A stretch of DNA of 64,000 nucleotides from Enterococcus mundtii (GTDB lineage Bacteria; Bacillota; Bacilli; Lactobacillales; Enterococcaceae). Made by a program: the position numbers and the translations under genes. Location of the stretch: assembly GCF_002813755.1 (NCBI RefSeq), contig NZ_CP018061.1:168501-232500 (forward strand), read 5' to 3'. The notes under the pieces are model-generated. The model ran no database searches, had not been told where the DNA came from, and saw only the letters and a list, made by a program, of their open reading frames with translations. Below are positions 9,987 through 19,652 of the stretch, piece after piece. How positions within the stretch are numbered: position 1 is the first letter of the stretch; every line of letters starts with the position of its first letter.

Positions 9987-12149
9987 TTGAAGAAAATGTT
10001 TAGTTTTGATTTTTGGCAGAAATTTGGAAAGGCTTTAATGGTCGTTGTAGCAGTTATGCCAGCTGCTGGTTTAATGATCAGTATCGGGAAATCGATCCCA
10101 TTGATCAACCCGAACATGGCAGCACTTGTCACTACGGGTGGCGTTCTTGAAAGTATTGGTTGGGCAATTATTGGGAACTTGCATTTATTATTTGCATTAG
10201 CGATAGGTGGTAGTTGGGCAAAAGAACGAGCAGGTGGTGCATTCGCTGCCGGAATCTCGTTTGTTTTGATCAATCGGATCACAGGAGCAATCTTCGGGGT
10301 CACAACAGAGATGTTAGCAAACGAAGACGCCTTCACACATACGTTGTTCGGTACACGAATCATGGTGAAAGGATTCTTTACGAGTGTCTTAGAAGCTCCT
10401 GCATTGAACATGGGGGTATTCGTAGGGATCATCGCTGGGTTCGTCGGTGCGATGGCTTATAACAAATACTATAACTACCGTAAATTACCAGATGCACTTT
10501 CTTTCTTTAATGGGAAACGATTTGTTCCTTTTGTAGTGATTCTTTGGTCAACGATCGTAGCTCTTATTTTGGCAGCAGTTTGGCCAGCTATTCAAGCAGG
10601 AATCAACAACTTTGGTTTATGGATTGCACAATCGCAAGATAGCGCACCAATTTTAGCACCATTTTTATATGGAACATTAGAACGGTTATTACTACCTTTT
10701 GGTTTACACCACATGTTGACGATTCCAATCAACTATACGCAATTAGGTGGAACATATGAGATTTTATCTGGCGCACAAGCCGGTACACAAGTATTTGGTC
10801 AAGATCCACTATGGTTAGCTTGGGCAACTGACTTAGTGAACCTGCGAGGTGCAGGAGACATGGCACAGTATGAATTCGTCTTGAACAATTGGACACCGGC
10901 ACGTTTCAAAGTCGGTCAAATGATTGGTTCTTCTGGTATTTTGATGGGGATGGCGCTTGCGATGTATCGCAATGTCGATCCAGACAAAAAAGCAAAATAC
11001 AAATCCATGTATTTCTCAGCTGCTTTAGCTGTCTTTTTAACAGGGGTAACAGAACCACTAGAATTTATGTTTATGTTTGCGGCAGTTCCACTGTATGCAA
11101 TCTATGCAGTGATCCAAGGAGCAGCTTTTGCGATGGCGGATATCTTACCGTTGCGTGTCCACTCCTTCGGGAATATCGAATTATTGACGCGAACACCATT
11201 AGGGATCAAAGCAGGACTTGGCGGCGATTTGATCAACTTCGTCATCTGTGTCATTCTCTTTGGCGTAGTCACTTATTTCTTAGCAAACTTCTTGATCAAG
11301 AAATTCAATTTTGCGACACCAGGACGTAACGGGAACTATGATAGTGACAGTGAAGAAACAACCACTGGCACGACAACAGGAGCGGCGGATCAACAAATTA
11401 TCCAAATCATCCATTTATTAGGTGGAAAAGAAAATATCAAAGACGTGGATGCTTGTATGACGCGTTTACGTGTAACAGTGGCAGATCGAGGTAGAGTTGG
11501 TTCAGAAGACGCGTGGAAACGTGCTGGCGCAATGGGCTTGATCGTCAAAGACAATGGTGTCCAAGCAGTTTATGGGCCAAAAGCAGATGTGTTAAAATCA
11601 GATATTGAAGATTTGTTGCAATCAGGCGCAGATATTCCTGAACCACAAATCAAAGAAGTCGTGATGGAAAAAGAAACAGCGACAGCAGCATTAGGGATCG
11701 AAAAAGAATTGTACGCAGTAGCCAAAGGAGAAGTGATTGCTTTAGCAGCGGTCAATGATCCAGTATTCTCACAAAAAATGATGGGTGACGGTTTTGCAGT
11801 CATTCCTGAAACAGATACGATCACTGCTCCAGTAGCGGGTAAAATCGTTAGCGTATTCCCAACGAAACACGCCATCGGGATGGAAACAGCTGAAGGCGCA
11901 GAAGTACTGATCCACATGGGAATCGATACTGTCCAAATGGCGCAACCCGCATTTGAAGTATCTGTGAAAGAAGGACAAGAAGTCACACCAGGCATGCCGA
12001 TTGCACGCATGGATCTTGCAAAAGTCAAAGAACAAGGAAAAGATACAACGATCATGGTTGTTTTCACGGATGATAAAGTGAAAGAAATTGCGATCACTAC
12101 ACTTGGTTCTGTTGAAATGGGTACAGAAATCGGAAAAATCAAGCTATAA
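9987..12149 (+). CDS. malT: Maltose PTS transporter, EIICBA
   Basis: A 720-residue phosphotransferase permease that takes up maltose and delivers maltose 6'-phosphate. Domains in order are a glucose-superfamily EIIC membrane domain (about 1-430, with GITEPLEF-like GVTEPLEFMFMFAA), EIIB with its phosphocysteine in DVDACMTRLRV (about residue 490), and EIIA with its phosphohistidine in VLIHMGIDTV (about residue 643). The TTG start at 9987 is preferred because AAGGAG lies 9-10 bases upstream; an ATG three codons on is the alternative. It is co-directional with mapP, which dephosphorylates the imported sugar so that malP can cleave it. Confidence 0.9.
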   Translation: MKKMFSFDFWQKFGKALMVVVAVMPAAGLMISIGKSIPLINPNMAALVTTGGVLESIGWAIIGNLHLLFALAIGGSWAKERAGGAFAAGISFVLINRITGAIFGVTTEMLANEDAFTHTLFGTRIMVKGFFTSVLEAPALNMGVFVGIIAGFVGAMAYNKYYNYRKLPDALSFFNGKRFVPFVVILWSTIVALILAAVWPAIQAGINNFGLWIAQSQDSAPILAPFLYGTLERLLLPFGLHHMLTIPINYTQLGGTYEILSGAQAGTQVFGQDPLWLAWATDLVNLRGAGDMAQYEFVLNNWTPARFKVGQMIGSSGILMGMALAMYRNVDPDKKAKYKSMYFSAALAVFLTGVTEPLEFMFMFAAVPLYAIYAVIQGAAFAMADILPLRVHSFGNIELLTRTPLGIKAGLGGDLINFVICVILFGVVTYFLANFLIKKFNFATPGRNGNYDSDSEETTTGTTTGAADQQIIQIIHLLGGKENIKDVDACMTRLRVTVADRGRVGSEDAWKRAGAMGLIVKDNGVQAVYGPKADVLKSDIEDLLQSGADIPEPQIKEVVMEKETATAALGIEKELYAVAKGEVIALAAVNDPVFSQKMMGDGFAVIPETDTITAPVAGKIVSVFPTKHAIGMETAEGAEVLIHMGIDTVQMAQPAFEVSVKEGQEVTPGMPIARMDLAKVKEQGKDTTIMVVFTDDKVKEIAITTLGSVEMGTEIGKIKL

Positions 12150-12164
12150 TAAATAAAAGAAGTG

Positions 12165-12247
12165 ATCAGAGATTGTGACGAAAAAGCGAGACGATTGAGG
12201 AGAGATTTCTTCAATAATCAGCGCTGACGTAACAGTCTCTGATTTTT
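12165..12247 (+). terminator. Hairpin/terminator between malT and mapP
   Basis: ATCAGAGATTGTGA pairs with TAACAGTCTCTGAT across an inner hairpin and is followed by TTTTTA. Because mapP begins shortly after, it may allow partial readthrough and lower mapP expression relative to malT. Confidence 0.6.
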
Positions 12248-12277
12248 ATGTAAAAATAGAAAAGAGGTTCCAAAAAA

Positions 12278-13108
12278 ATGAAAATAATGACGTTGAATAC
12301 ACATAGTTGGTTGGAAGAAGAACCAGTAACTAAACTACAAGACCTTGTAGACAAGATTTTAACTGAGCGCTATGATGTCATTGCTTTGCAAGAGGTCAAT
12401 CAACTGATTGAAACAAAGATCGTAAATGAACAAGAGCTAGTCGGTTTTTGTCCAGTAACGAATCAGACCCCAATCCACAAAGATAATTTCGCTTATTGCT
12501 TGATCCGACGACTGGCAGAAGCAGGAGAATCCTATTTTTGGAGTTGGGAAATGAGTCATATTGGTTATGACAAGTATGAAGAAGGAAACGCTATTTTATC
12601 AAAGGCTCCTTTGGATAGTCGGGCATACATAGTGTCTGAAACAAAAGAAAAAGAAAACTACCGTACCCGCATGGTCCTTGTTGCCAAAACAGTTATTGAC
12701 AATCAACCAATCGTTGTCGCAAGCTGTCATTTCTCTTGGTGGTCAGATATAGAAACGGGCTTTGCCTACGAGTGGCAATTCTTACAGAAAGAACTCCTAA
12801 CTTATCAAATACCTTGCTTGTTGATGGGTGATTTTAATAATCCAGTAGGTGAGGAAGGGTATCGCTTAGTTAATGAAGATAACCAATTGAACATCAAAGA
12901 TTCATATGTTTTAGCCGAACAAAAATCTGAAGAAGCCACGATCGAGAAAAAAATCGATGGCTGGGAAAACAATACAGAAGCACTGCGAATCGACTATATT
13001 TTCGTTCCGACTGATAGTAAAGTCAGTACGTATACGCGCGTCTTTGATGGGACGAATGGCCCGGTCGTTAGTGATCATTTTGGAGTGTCTGTAGAAATGG
13101 ATCTATAA
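12278..13108 (+). CDS. mapP: Maltose 6'-phosphate phosphatase
   Basis: A 276-residue member of the endonuclease/exonuclease/phosphatase fold. Motifs LNTHS (N-terminal), ALQEVNQ, GDFNNP and the C-terminal SDHFGV carry the metal and catalytic residues of that superfamily. In E. faecalis the gene next to malT encodes MapP, which removes phosphate from maltose 6'-phosphate so that the phosphorylase can act; position, length and neighbours agree here. On sequence alone a generic phosphodiesterase would also fit. The assignment rests on context. Confidence 0.85.
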   Translation: MKIMTLNTHSWLEEEPVTKLQDLVDKILTERYDVIALQEVNQLIETKIVNEQELVGFCPVTNQTPIHKDNFAYCLIRRLAEAGESYFWSWEMSHIGYDKYEEGNAILSKAPLDSRAYIVSETKEKENYRTRMVLVAKTVIDNQPIVVASCHFSWWSDIETGFAYEWQFLQKELLTYQIPCLLMGDFNNPVGEEGYRLVNEDNQLNIKDSYVLAEQKSEEATIEKKIDGWENNTEALRIDYIFVPTDSKVSTYTRVFDGTNGPVVSDHFGVSVEMDL

Positions 13109-13305
13109 GATAGGTGCTTTTTGCCGTAGTTGGATTCACTCAAATAAGTTTGATGAGGAGAAAGATTGGATTGATCAAGATAAAGCGAACGAATAAGAGC
13201 TGACAAGTCATAGGATTTTTCAAACCCACTTACTTACGTTTCATATAACGATTAACCAAGAGAATGTCTGCTGAGAAAGGATAAATTATCTACTCTCAAA
13301 TTTTT
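13109..13305. other. Intergenic, no gene seen
   Basis: AT-rich stretch between mapP and the downstream convergent membrane protein. No ORF with a ribosome site and no clear repeat before the terminator. Confidence 0.5.
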
Positions 13306-13356
13306 AAGAATAAGCGAGGCTATGACAGTCAATCTGTCATAGCCTCGTTTATTCTT
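13306..13356. terminator. Bidirectional terminator
   Basis: A 23-bp stem (AAGAATAAGCGAGGCTATGACAG with its complement) around the loop TCAAT, nearly perfect and flanked by T-rich sequence on each strand. It lies between the convergent mapP and the membrane protein gene. Confidence 0.85.
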
Positions 13357-13401
13357 ATACATATATGATAGATGTTACGTATAATCTAAAAAAATGATAG
13401 C

Positions 13402-15081
13402 CTAGCTGATTTTCACATTTTTTTCTTTTCTAAAATTAAACTTTTGTGAAAGATAGATGCCTAAAAAGGATAGCCAACCGGCAATAGTCGCAGCAACAAC
13501 GAAGTAGAAATAGACGGGAAGGTCGTAATAGAGAATGATCTCGTTGATGCCATTATGCTGTTTGACGATCGGTGTACCGATATCGGTCAATTCAAAATCC
13601 GTCAATTTCTGTCCATTTTGCATCAAGACGGTTCGATCATACACGATAACTGGCACATGAACAGTCGGTTCACCGGTATTTTTCCATTTGATACTCAACC
13701 GACCATCAGGATGTGATTTGATGAATGTTGTTTCATTTTCCAGGATTTCTTCATTGTATCGATCGTATTTATTTGCCTTTGTTTGTTTATAGATCGGCAA
13801 ATAATCTGGCGTAGTTTTCTGGAAAACAAATAAACTTTTGGACATATCACGACTGTAGAAAGTTTTTCTTGCTTCATCAGGTGTATCGAACAAATACGTA
13901 TGACGACTGACGAAGGTTTCATCTTCCCATTTATTGAGGTGACGGTATAAGTTTTGGATGGTCTGAACAGAACTGATCAGGATCAGTAAGGTCGCAGCTA
14001 TCCGTAACCAGGTTTTGTTTTCCCAACGATTGGCGACGATTGCAAAGTAAAGTAAGAAAAGCAAGGTAAATGGGACAAAGAAACGAAATGGAAACTGAAT
14101 CAAGCTAATAAATGGCACTTCGTTTTCAACTAATGTATTCCAAGGGATCAGGCTGGTTGAAAGTAAGAAGAACACAACACTTGTGCGTAACAAAAGTTTT
14201 GGAAACAGTTCTTCTCTTTTTCGGAACAATAAGAAACATAAAAATCCAGCAAATAAAACGACAGGTAGGATTTTCGGATAATTCAACCAGTAACTTCCCT
14301 CAAGATTGATTGATTTCTCTGTCATGCGTCGATTGACGAAAGGTGGAAGAATCTCATTCCCACTGTAAACCATCGCCATACCTACCCAGATGTTTGCCGT
14401 TAGGATAAAGTAAAGCAAAATTGATTTCCCTAATTGTAAAAGAGCTTTTCCCTTGTTGGTTTGTGTGAAGAAATAATACCCATAAAAAGGAATATACATC
14501 AATACTAGCATCACAGAAGATAGCAGATGGATCTGCGTCATCAATGCAATCGCTGCAGTTACTTTAAGTACAGGGAATTTTTTATGCACGATGAAATCAA
14601 CGAGCGGGATCATACATAAAGGATAAAATACTGTTCCCCAGCTCGTAAAACCTTGATTAACAGCCCAATATTGGATCGAATAGGTCGTCATGAACAGGAC
14701 TGAAACCGGTACACTTACCCATTCACGTACTTTTACATAACGCAACAAAGTCAACATGGACCAACCTGCGATAAGGAAGAGGATAAAATTCGATAAAATC
14801 TGGTAATGATACCAACTTCTAGCAACGAGTACGATCAACCCTTGAAAGTATGAGAATAAGGGACCGTAGATTGCATTGACGATCCGACCGCTTTGTTGAA
14901 AGCCATACATCGATGGGAAGTAGTGTAAGTCTCCGTGAATAATTTGTTGGGCTGCATCATAAAAACGATTGTAATGAAATGGCGCATCAGCCCCGATGAT
15001 CAATTTGTGTGATAATATATTTGGCAATACGAAAATAATTGCGAAAATAAAAATCAAAAAATATGGTCTATATTTTTTCAA
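13402..15081 (-). CDS. Polytopic membrane protein, probable GT-C-like glycosyltransferase
   Basis: 559 residues with about 12 hydrophobic segments over residues 5-370, a soluble stretch rich in charged residues (about 380-500), and a last membrane segment near 520-545. The early ADAPFHYNRFYDAAQQI motif, an acidic/histidine loop after the first membrane helix, recalls polyprenyl-phosphate-dependent GT-C enzymes and YfhO-like proteins that modify wall polymers. No exact family was recognised. Single-gene unit with terminators on both sides of its neighbourhood and its own upstream AT-rich promoter region. Confidence 0.6.
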   Translation of the reverse strand: MKKYRPYFLIFIFAIIFVLPNILSHKLIIGADAPFHYNRFYDAAQQIIHGDLHYFPSMYGFQQSGRIVNAIYGPLFSYFQGLIVLVARSWYHYQILSNFILFLIAGWSMLTLLRYVKVREWVSVPVSVLFMTTYSIQYWAVNQGFTSWGTVFYPLCMIPLVDFIVHKKFPVLKVTAAIALMTQIHLLSSVMLVLMYIPFYGYYFFTQTNKGKALLQLGKSILLYFILTANIWVGMAMVYSGNEILPPFVNRRMTEKSINLEGSYWLNYPKILPVVLFAGFLCFLLFRKREELFPKLLLRTSVVFFLLSTSLIPWNTLVENEVPFISLIQFPFRFFVPFTLLFLLYFAIVANRWENKTWLRIAATLLILISSVQTIQNLYRHLNKWEDETFVSRHTYLFDTPDEARKTFYSRDMSKSLFVFQKTTPDYLPIYKQTKANKYDRYNEEILENETTFIKSHPDGRLSIKWKNTGEPTVHVPVIVYDRTVLMQNGQKLTDFELTDIGTPIVKQHNGINEIILYYDLPVYFYFVVAATIAGWLSFLGIYLSQKFNFRKEKNVKIS

Positions 15082-15276
15082 CTGTTTGGCTCCTTTTCAT
15101 ATAATAACTAAACTTATCATAAAGGTTAATGAAAAGAGAGGCAAGGAATTAGAAAAAAATTGAAAATAACATGAAATTATTTATGTAAATCATAAAGAAA
15201 TCAATTGGAAAAGTTAAATGACCACATTTATTTACAATAAAATAAAGGGTAGAAACAAAAGCCTCCGTTTATAATG

Positions 15277-15323
15277 ATCAAAAAGCCACTGGTCTTCATC
15301 AATTGAAGGAGTGGCTTTTGATT
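15277..15323. terminator. Terminator downstream of padC
   Basis: AAAAGCCACT (15281-15290) pairs with AGTGGCTTTT (15310-15319), with an inner CTTC/GAAG stem and flanking A/T runs. It serves padC on the minus strand. Confidence 0.75.
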
Positions 15324-15345
15324 TTATACGAGTGAGGTAGAGTGA

Positions 15346-15879
15346 TTATTTATTGATACGACGGTAGTTTTCATCGAAGTAACGACCTTCACGAATGTCT
15401 TTTGGCATTCCTTCATAAGGTTCTTCGCTAATTACATCTTCATTATCAACACCCGCATCACCCATATAAGTAATTGTCGCAAATTCTGGAACGACTAGTT
15501 TTGGATATGTTTCATATTTTTCACGAGCAGCTTCCATTTCCGCAATATGTTCGTTTTGGAAAGTGACAGTGATCTCTGGATGTTCTTCGACCCATTTAGG
15601 GAAGAAAATCGTGCCATGGAGTTTTTTCTCATTTGGCATAAAGTCTAAAGCAACGTCTGTACCAGTTGGTTCAGTCCAAGTGATTTTAAAAACACCATCT
15701 GTTAATTTTACAATATCTGCTTCTTGATCTTTGACCCAACGCCCTTTGACCATTCCGCCATGAATACGATAGTCAACGGTGTGGTCATTTTTTGCATACC
15801 ATTCATATTCCCAACCATTATCATACGTATAGATAAAGTGAGTTCCAATAAAATCTTCTAAGTTTTTGAATTGTTTCAT
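15346..15879 (-). CDS. padC: Phenolic acid decarboxylase
   Basis: About 177 residues; decarboxylates p-coumaric, ferulic and related hydroxycinnamic acids to vinyl phenols, a detoxification reaction. Family hallmarks are [47 protein letters not shown] and the C-terminal tail ...[14 protein letters not shown]. The start at 15879 is chosen because AGGGAG directly abuts the in-frame ATG at 15888 but is correctly spaced from the second. It is divergent from padR and shares its operator. Confidence 0.96.
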   Translation of the reverse strand: MKQFKNLEDFIGTHFIYTYDNGWEYEWYAKNDHTVDYRIHGGMVKGRWVKDQEADIVKLTDGVFKITWTEPTGTDVALDFMPNEKKLHGTIFFPKWVEEHPEITVTFQNEHIAEMEAAREKYETYPKLVVPEFATITYMGDAGVDNEDVISEEPYEGMPKDIREGRYFDENYRRINK

Positions 15880-15901
15880 GTAAAACATCTCCCTTTAAAT
15901 T

Positions 15902-15927
15902 AAAACATGTAATAATTTACATGTTTT
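15902..15927. promoter_or_regulatory. PadR operator between padC and padR
   Basis: A 26-bp dyad with 11-bp perfect arms (AAAACATGTAA / TTACATGTTTT) and a 4-bp centre. It contains the ATGTAA...TTACAT core known for PadR repressors of phenolic acid decarboxylase. TTTACA at 15916-15921 with TATGAT at 15940-15945 (18-bp spacing) could be the padR promoter overlapping it. Confidence 0.85.
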
Positions 15928-15982
15928 TGATTACGTGATTATGATAGAATGATTTTGAGAGAATGTCAAGGAGGAAATTTTG

Positions 15983-16531
15983 ATGGCTAGAAAAAATACA
16001 TTACGCTATATATTACTGGGATTACTGAGCAAAAAAAATCAAACGGGGTATGAATTGAATCAAGCATTCAAAAATGAAATCGGTGAATTCTGGCAGGCAA
16101 AGCATAGTCAGATCTATCCTGAACTGGCCAAAATGGAAGAACTAGGAATCATCAAACATGAAGTAGGAATCACTGGAGTCAAGCTAGAAAAGAAAATTTA
16201 TCAGCTGACTGAAGAAGGGCGTGTTTTGTTAAACGAATGGATCCATACCTCGCCAAATGAACTTCCAGTCAATCGAGACGAATTTGTCTTGAAACTTTAT
16301 TTTGTGAAAGATATCAATGATCCAACATGGATTGAGATTCTTGAACAGCAAAAGGAGCTTCATGAAGAAAAAAGACAGCATTTATTCGCCCGACAACAAG
16401 TGATTTTCCCGACAGAAAAAGACCAACATGAAAATTATGGCCATTATCTGATCTTGTCTCACGCAATCAATCGAGAAACCGAATATATCAATTGGTTGAC
16501 ACAAGTATTGGAACAAGAAATAAGAAAATAA
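15983..16531 (+). CDS. padR: PadR-family repressor of phenolic acid stress
   Basis: 182 residues. The N-terminal winged helix (LRYILLGLLSKKNQTGYELNQAF...QIYPELAKMEELGIIKHEV) is the PadR signature, and the C-terminal half is the helical dimerisation arm typical of the longer PadR class (about 180 residues). The ATG at 15983 is preferred over the TTG one codon earlier because of spacing to AAGGAGG. It is divergent from padC with a palindromic operator between; phenolic acids are expected to release it. Confidence 0.93.
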   Translation: MARKNTLRYILLGLLSKKNQTGYELNQAFKNEIGEFWQAKHSQIYPELAKMEELGIIKHEVGITGVKLEKKIYQLTEEGRVLLNEWIHTSPNELPVNRDEFVLKLYFVKDINDPTWIEILEQQKELHEEKRQHLFARQQVIFPTEKDQHENYGHYLILSHAINRETEYINWLTQVLEQEIRK

Positions 16532-16557
16532 ATGGAAAGTTTATGACAAACAACTTA

Positions 16558-16645
16558 AAAAGGCGACAACCACAAAAATTTGAAAAACAATTTTCGTGGA
16601 TGGCGCCTTATTTCTCGAGGCTGAACACTTCTGTCTAGACCTCGT
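16558..16645 (-). repeat. Palindromic repeat element, copy B (one-sided)
   Basis: Read on the minus strand it begins ACGAGGT, then GACAGAAGTGTTCAGC, then CGAGAAATAAGG, matching copy A closely, and forms the stem AAGGCG...CGCCTT. The right-hand end GGAACACCGTTTA is missing. It also serves as a terminator between the convergent padR and the MerR gene. Confidence 0.75.
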
Positions 16646-16718
16646 GGTGGCTTTTTTATTTAACTGTAGCAAGTCGGCTACAAGTTCTAATGGAGTAAAA
16701 AAAAACTGCGATCTTTTC

Positions 16719-17186
16719 TTATTTTTCCAGTACTTTTTTAGGATCGATCGTTTCATCTGCTGGAAGGATCTTATAAGATAGTTCATCCGTTTCTTCGTCA
16801 TGAATAATACATAGCTGTTCCAGATCATTGAAGTCGCCAATTAAAAGGAGTGTATAACGTTCATCAATCAATTGGATGTCTTTGATGGACTTTGAGAAAA
16901 CTTTTCGGACATGGTGCATTTTGTTTAAACGTTCCTGAGCTTTTTCAGCGGCTTTGGTCAACGTGTACCCTTCATCTAAAAATTTCTTGATGATCTCAAC
17001 TTTGACCACTGTCGGTAATCGGTATTTTCTTGAACAATTCGCGTCAGCAGTAACGGATTGGATAAAGCCTTTTTGTTCCCAGTATCTCAATTGTCGTGGT
17101 GAAACTCCGACGATCTCACTCAATTCACTAATGCCTACTAATAAATGGTCATTTTCCAATAATTGTTTAAGTGAAGCTCCCACCAT
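16719..17186 (-). CDS. MerR-family regulator
   Basis: 155 residues. The N-terminal winged helix is GISELSEIVGVSPRQLRYWEQKGFIQS, the classic MerR recognition pattern, followed by a dimerisation coiled coil. The C-terminal roughly 50 residues (YTLLLIGDFNDLEQLCIIHDEE...) are not a known effector domain to the reader. It is divergent from a multidrug exporter gene, and AAAGGAG is well placed before the ATG. It likely controls the exporter, as related regulators do next to LmrB/QacA-type pumps. Confidence 0.85.
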   Translation of the reverse strand: MVGASLKQLLENDHLLVGISELSEIVGVSPRQLRYWEQKGFIQSVTADANCSRKYRLPTVVKVEIIKKFLDEGYTLTKAAEKAQERLNKMHHVRKVFSKSIKDIQLIDERYTLLLIGDFNDLEQLCIIHDEETDELSYKILPADETIDPKKVLEK

Positions 17187-17222
17187 TCGTCACACTCCTT
17201 TGTTGGTCGTTCCCTTAATTAT

Positions 17223-17279
17223 ACTTTTGTTGACTATCATGTCAAGTAGGTTGACAAAAGTTAAAAATAGGAATAAAGT
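17223..17279 (+). promoter_or_regulatory. Exporter promoter with nested inverted repeats
   Basis: TTGACA at 17251-17256 and TAAAGT at 17274-17279 are 17 bp apart. Upstream lie ACTTTTGT (17223-17230) and its complement ACAAAAGT (17254-17261), enclosing TGAC-6-GTCA (17231-17244). The dyads overlap the -35 box and are candidate MerR-type sites. Confidence 0.5.
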
Positions 17280-17320
17280 ATCTTAGTGGTTTCAGAAAAC
17301 ATTCAGAAAGAAGGAGAAAT

Positions 17321-18793
17321 ATGAGTAAGAATCAACCCGTAGATATTTACGGAAAACCATATAATCGTACACTATTAGTTGTCGTGTTATTGATTGGGAC
17401 ATTTTGTACGGTCTTGAATCAGACCTTATTGACAACTGCTTTTCCAGCATTGATGAAAGCTTTTGATATTTCAGCTTCTGATGTGCAATGGTTGACAACA
17501 GGCTTTTTACTAGTGAACGGGATCATGATTCCGATTACTGCTTGGTTGATCAATAAATTTAGTTCTAGAAAATTATATCTGTCAGCTATGACGATTTTTT
17601 TGATTGGAACGATTACCTGTTTTACTGCTCCTAACTTTAGTACGCTACTGATTGGACGTTTGATCCAAGCGTGTGGTGTAGGGGTATCTATGCCATTATT
17701 GCAAAATATCATGCTATCGATCTTCCCACCAGAAAAAAGAGGTTCTGCTATGGGAATGTCTGGGATCGTTATCGGATTAGCCCCAGCATTAGGCCCAACA
17801 CTATCTGGTTATATCATTGATAACTATCATTGGCGCGATTTATTTGGAATGGTTATTCCCATCGTCGTTCTTGTTTTAGTACTTGCGTTCTTTTTGATGA
17901 AGAGTGTGATTCCTTTATCCAATCCAAGTATCGATATTTTCTCTGCCATTCTTTCAACAATTGGATTTGGTAGTTTGCTATACGGATTTTCAAGCGTAGG
18001 AGACGCCGGTTGGGGAAGTACGAAAGTAATCAGCTTCTTGATCGTTGGTGTGATTTTCATCGCCGCATTTGCTTGGCGTCAATTACATTTAGAACATCCA
18101 TTCTTAGAGTTGCGCGTTTTTAAATCACCAACCTTTACGATTGCAGCGATTTTAGCTGGCGTAACGAATATGGCGATGGTCGGTGCGGAAATGGTTGTGC
18201 CATTGTATATTCAAAATATTCGTGGAGAATCGGCATTCCACTCTGGCTTGATGTTGCTTCCTGGTGCATTGATCATGGGTGCCATGATGCCGATCACTGG
18301 TGCGATTTTTGATAAACACGGGGCAAAACGTCTTGCGATTGTTGGGATGTTCATCCTAACAGCAGCTACAGCACCTTTTGCCTTCTTGACTGAAACGACA
18401 CCTGTTTTGTATATCGTCATTCTTTATGCGATCCGAATGTTTGGGATCTCGATGGTCATGATGCCGGTGACAACATCAGGAATGAATGCTTTACCTAACA
18501 ACTTGATCAGCCACGGAACAGCAGTGAACAATACCTTCCGCCAAATTGCAAGTTCAATCGGAACTGCGATTTTGATCAGTGTGTTGACAAATGTTACGAA
18601 AGACAATCTACCAACGGATGCTGTGTTGAAAAGTACACCTTTAGCCTATAAAGATCAAGCAATCAACGCGACTTTATCTGGTTACCATGCAGCCTTCTTT
18701 GTCGCAATCATATTCGGCTTGATCGGCTTTGCGATTGCTTTCTTCTTAAAAAGAAAAGAACCAGTAGTGGTGGAAGTGGGGGATAACGCATGA
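17321..18793 (+). CDS. DHA2-family multidrug MFS exporter (14 TM)
   Basis: 490 residues with about 14 hydrophobic segments. The family motifs are seen in LNQTLLTTAFPALMKAF (motif D1 region), NKFSSRKLY (motif A) and GPTLSGYIIDNYHWRDLF (motif C-like, characteristic of drug:proton antiporters such as LmrB and EmrB). It pumps toxic compounds out using the proton gradient; the substrate cannot be predicted. Its stop overlaps the start of the next gene by 4 bp, and a MerR regulator is divergent. Confidence 0.92.
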   Translation: MSKNQPVDIYGKPYNRTLLVVVLLIGTFCTVLNQTLLTTAFPALMKAFDISASDVQWLTTGFLLVNGIMIPITAWLINKFSSRKLYLSAMTIFLIGTITCFTAPNFSTLLIGRLIQACGVGVSMPLLQNIMLSIFPPEKRGSAMGMSGIVIGLAPALGPTLSGYIIDNYHWRDLFGMVIPIVVLVLVLAFFLMKSVIPLSNPSIDIFSAILSTIGFGSLLYGFSSVGDAGWGSTKVISFLIVGVIFIAAFAWRQLHLEHPFLELRVFKSPTFTIAAILAGVTNMAMVGAEMVVPLYIQNIRGESAFHSGLMLLPGALIMGAMMPITGAIFDKHGAKRLAIVGMFILTAATAPFAFLTETTPVLYIVILYAIRMFGISMVMMPVTTSGMNALPNNLISHGTAVNNTFRQIASSIGTAILISVLTNVTKDNLPTDAVLKSTPLAYKDQAINATLSGYHAAFFVAIIFGLIGFAIAFFLKRKEPVVVEVGDNA

Positions 18794-19497
18794 TTATTTT
18801 CGTATTGATTGCCAGTGTCATTGCTTTTGCTTTGACGAATGTGTTTGCCAAAAAAATGTGGCAAACACTTCTTTCACTCGTCTTTGGCTTACTGTTTGTT
18901 CTCTCGTTAGGACTGATCGTAGAAAATATCACGAATCATTTTGGGATGGAAGAAGTGACAGAAACAAAAACGACTCCGCTCGTTTCCAGTGCGGATCAGT
19001 CAGATGTAAATATGTTGCTTTATCAGTCACTAGGAGATGGGACAGAAAAAGTCTACTTATATCGAACAGATGACAAGCAAAAAGAACCAAAAGCTACTGG
19101 CACAAAAAATGAAACAAATAAGGTTCAACAAACGGATGGCAAAGCAGAAAAAGTCAGTGAAACAACTTATTGGGTTTATAAAAATGACCAATACAAATTC
19201 TGGTTTAACTTAGCGGATAATAACCATGAATATGAACGCCGGGTCAATACGTTCAAACTTCCGAATGATTGGATCGAATTAAGTACTGACCAAGCTTCTG
19301 AGTTGGCAAAACGTGTCGAAGAACAAAAAAGCACGATGGAAGCCGATGCACAAAAATTTGTCAAAGAAGGCTTGATGAAAGCCATTGCCCAAAATCCAGC
19401 GATGTCTCAAGAAGAACAACAACAAGTATCAAAAGACTTAGCGACAGCTTATCAAAAACAAGCATTGGCAAAATTAATCGCAGAAGTGAAGAAGTAA
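18790..19497 (+). CDS. DUF4811 membrane-anchored protein, exporter partner
   Basis: 235 residues. Two N-terminal hydrophobic segments (about 1-20 and 28-46) are followed by an extracellular or cytosolic domain with YWVYKNDQYKFWFN and a charged, glutamine-rich helical C terminus. DUF4811 proteins are regularly encoded just after LmrB-type exporters in lactic acid bacteria; the ATGA overlap supports coupled translation. Function is unknown, possibly an accessory subunit. Confidence 0.8.
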   Translation: MIIFVLIASVIAFALTNVFAKKMWQTLLSLVFGLLFVLSLGLIVENITNHFGMEEVTETKTTPLVSSADQSDVNMLLYQSLGDGTEKVYLYRTDDKQKEPKATGTKNETNKVQQTDGKAEKVSETTYWVYKNDQYKFWFNLADNNHEYERRVNTFKLPNDWIELSTDQASELAKRVEEQKSTMEADAQKFVKEGLMKAIAQNPAMSQEEQQQVSKDLATAYQKQALAKLIAEVKK

Positions 19498-19517
19498 ATA
19501 GTTTAATAATATGATAA

Positions 19518-19565
19518 AAATAGTGGATGAAGTATTCGACAACATACTTTATCCACTATTTTTTT
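19518..19565 (+). terminator. Terminator after the exporter operon
   Basis: AATAGTGGATGAAGTAT (19519-19535) pairs with ATACTTTATCCACTATT (19544-19560) and is followed by T-rich sequence. Confidence 0.88.
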
Positions 19566-19652
19566 ATGTAAGTAGGAATGAAGAAAAATTAGATTTTTAC
19601 GTATTTAGAGAGTAGAGGATAGAAAGTTCGTAAAAGAAAGGAGGAATGACTT

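Noticed and set aside
11570..12214. A 214-codon minus-strand frame opposite malT
   Set aside because: It is the antisense shadow of the conserved EIIB/EIIA domains, and its codon composition is odd (Ser/Thr/Ile-rich). No ribosome site.
16541..16840. A 99-codon minus-strand frame
   Set aside because: It overlaps the MerR gene in another frame and runs through the palindromic repeat; no convincing start signal or homology.
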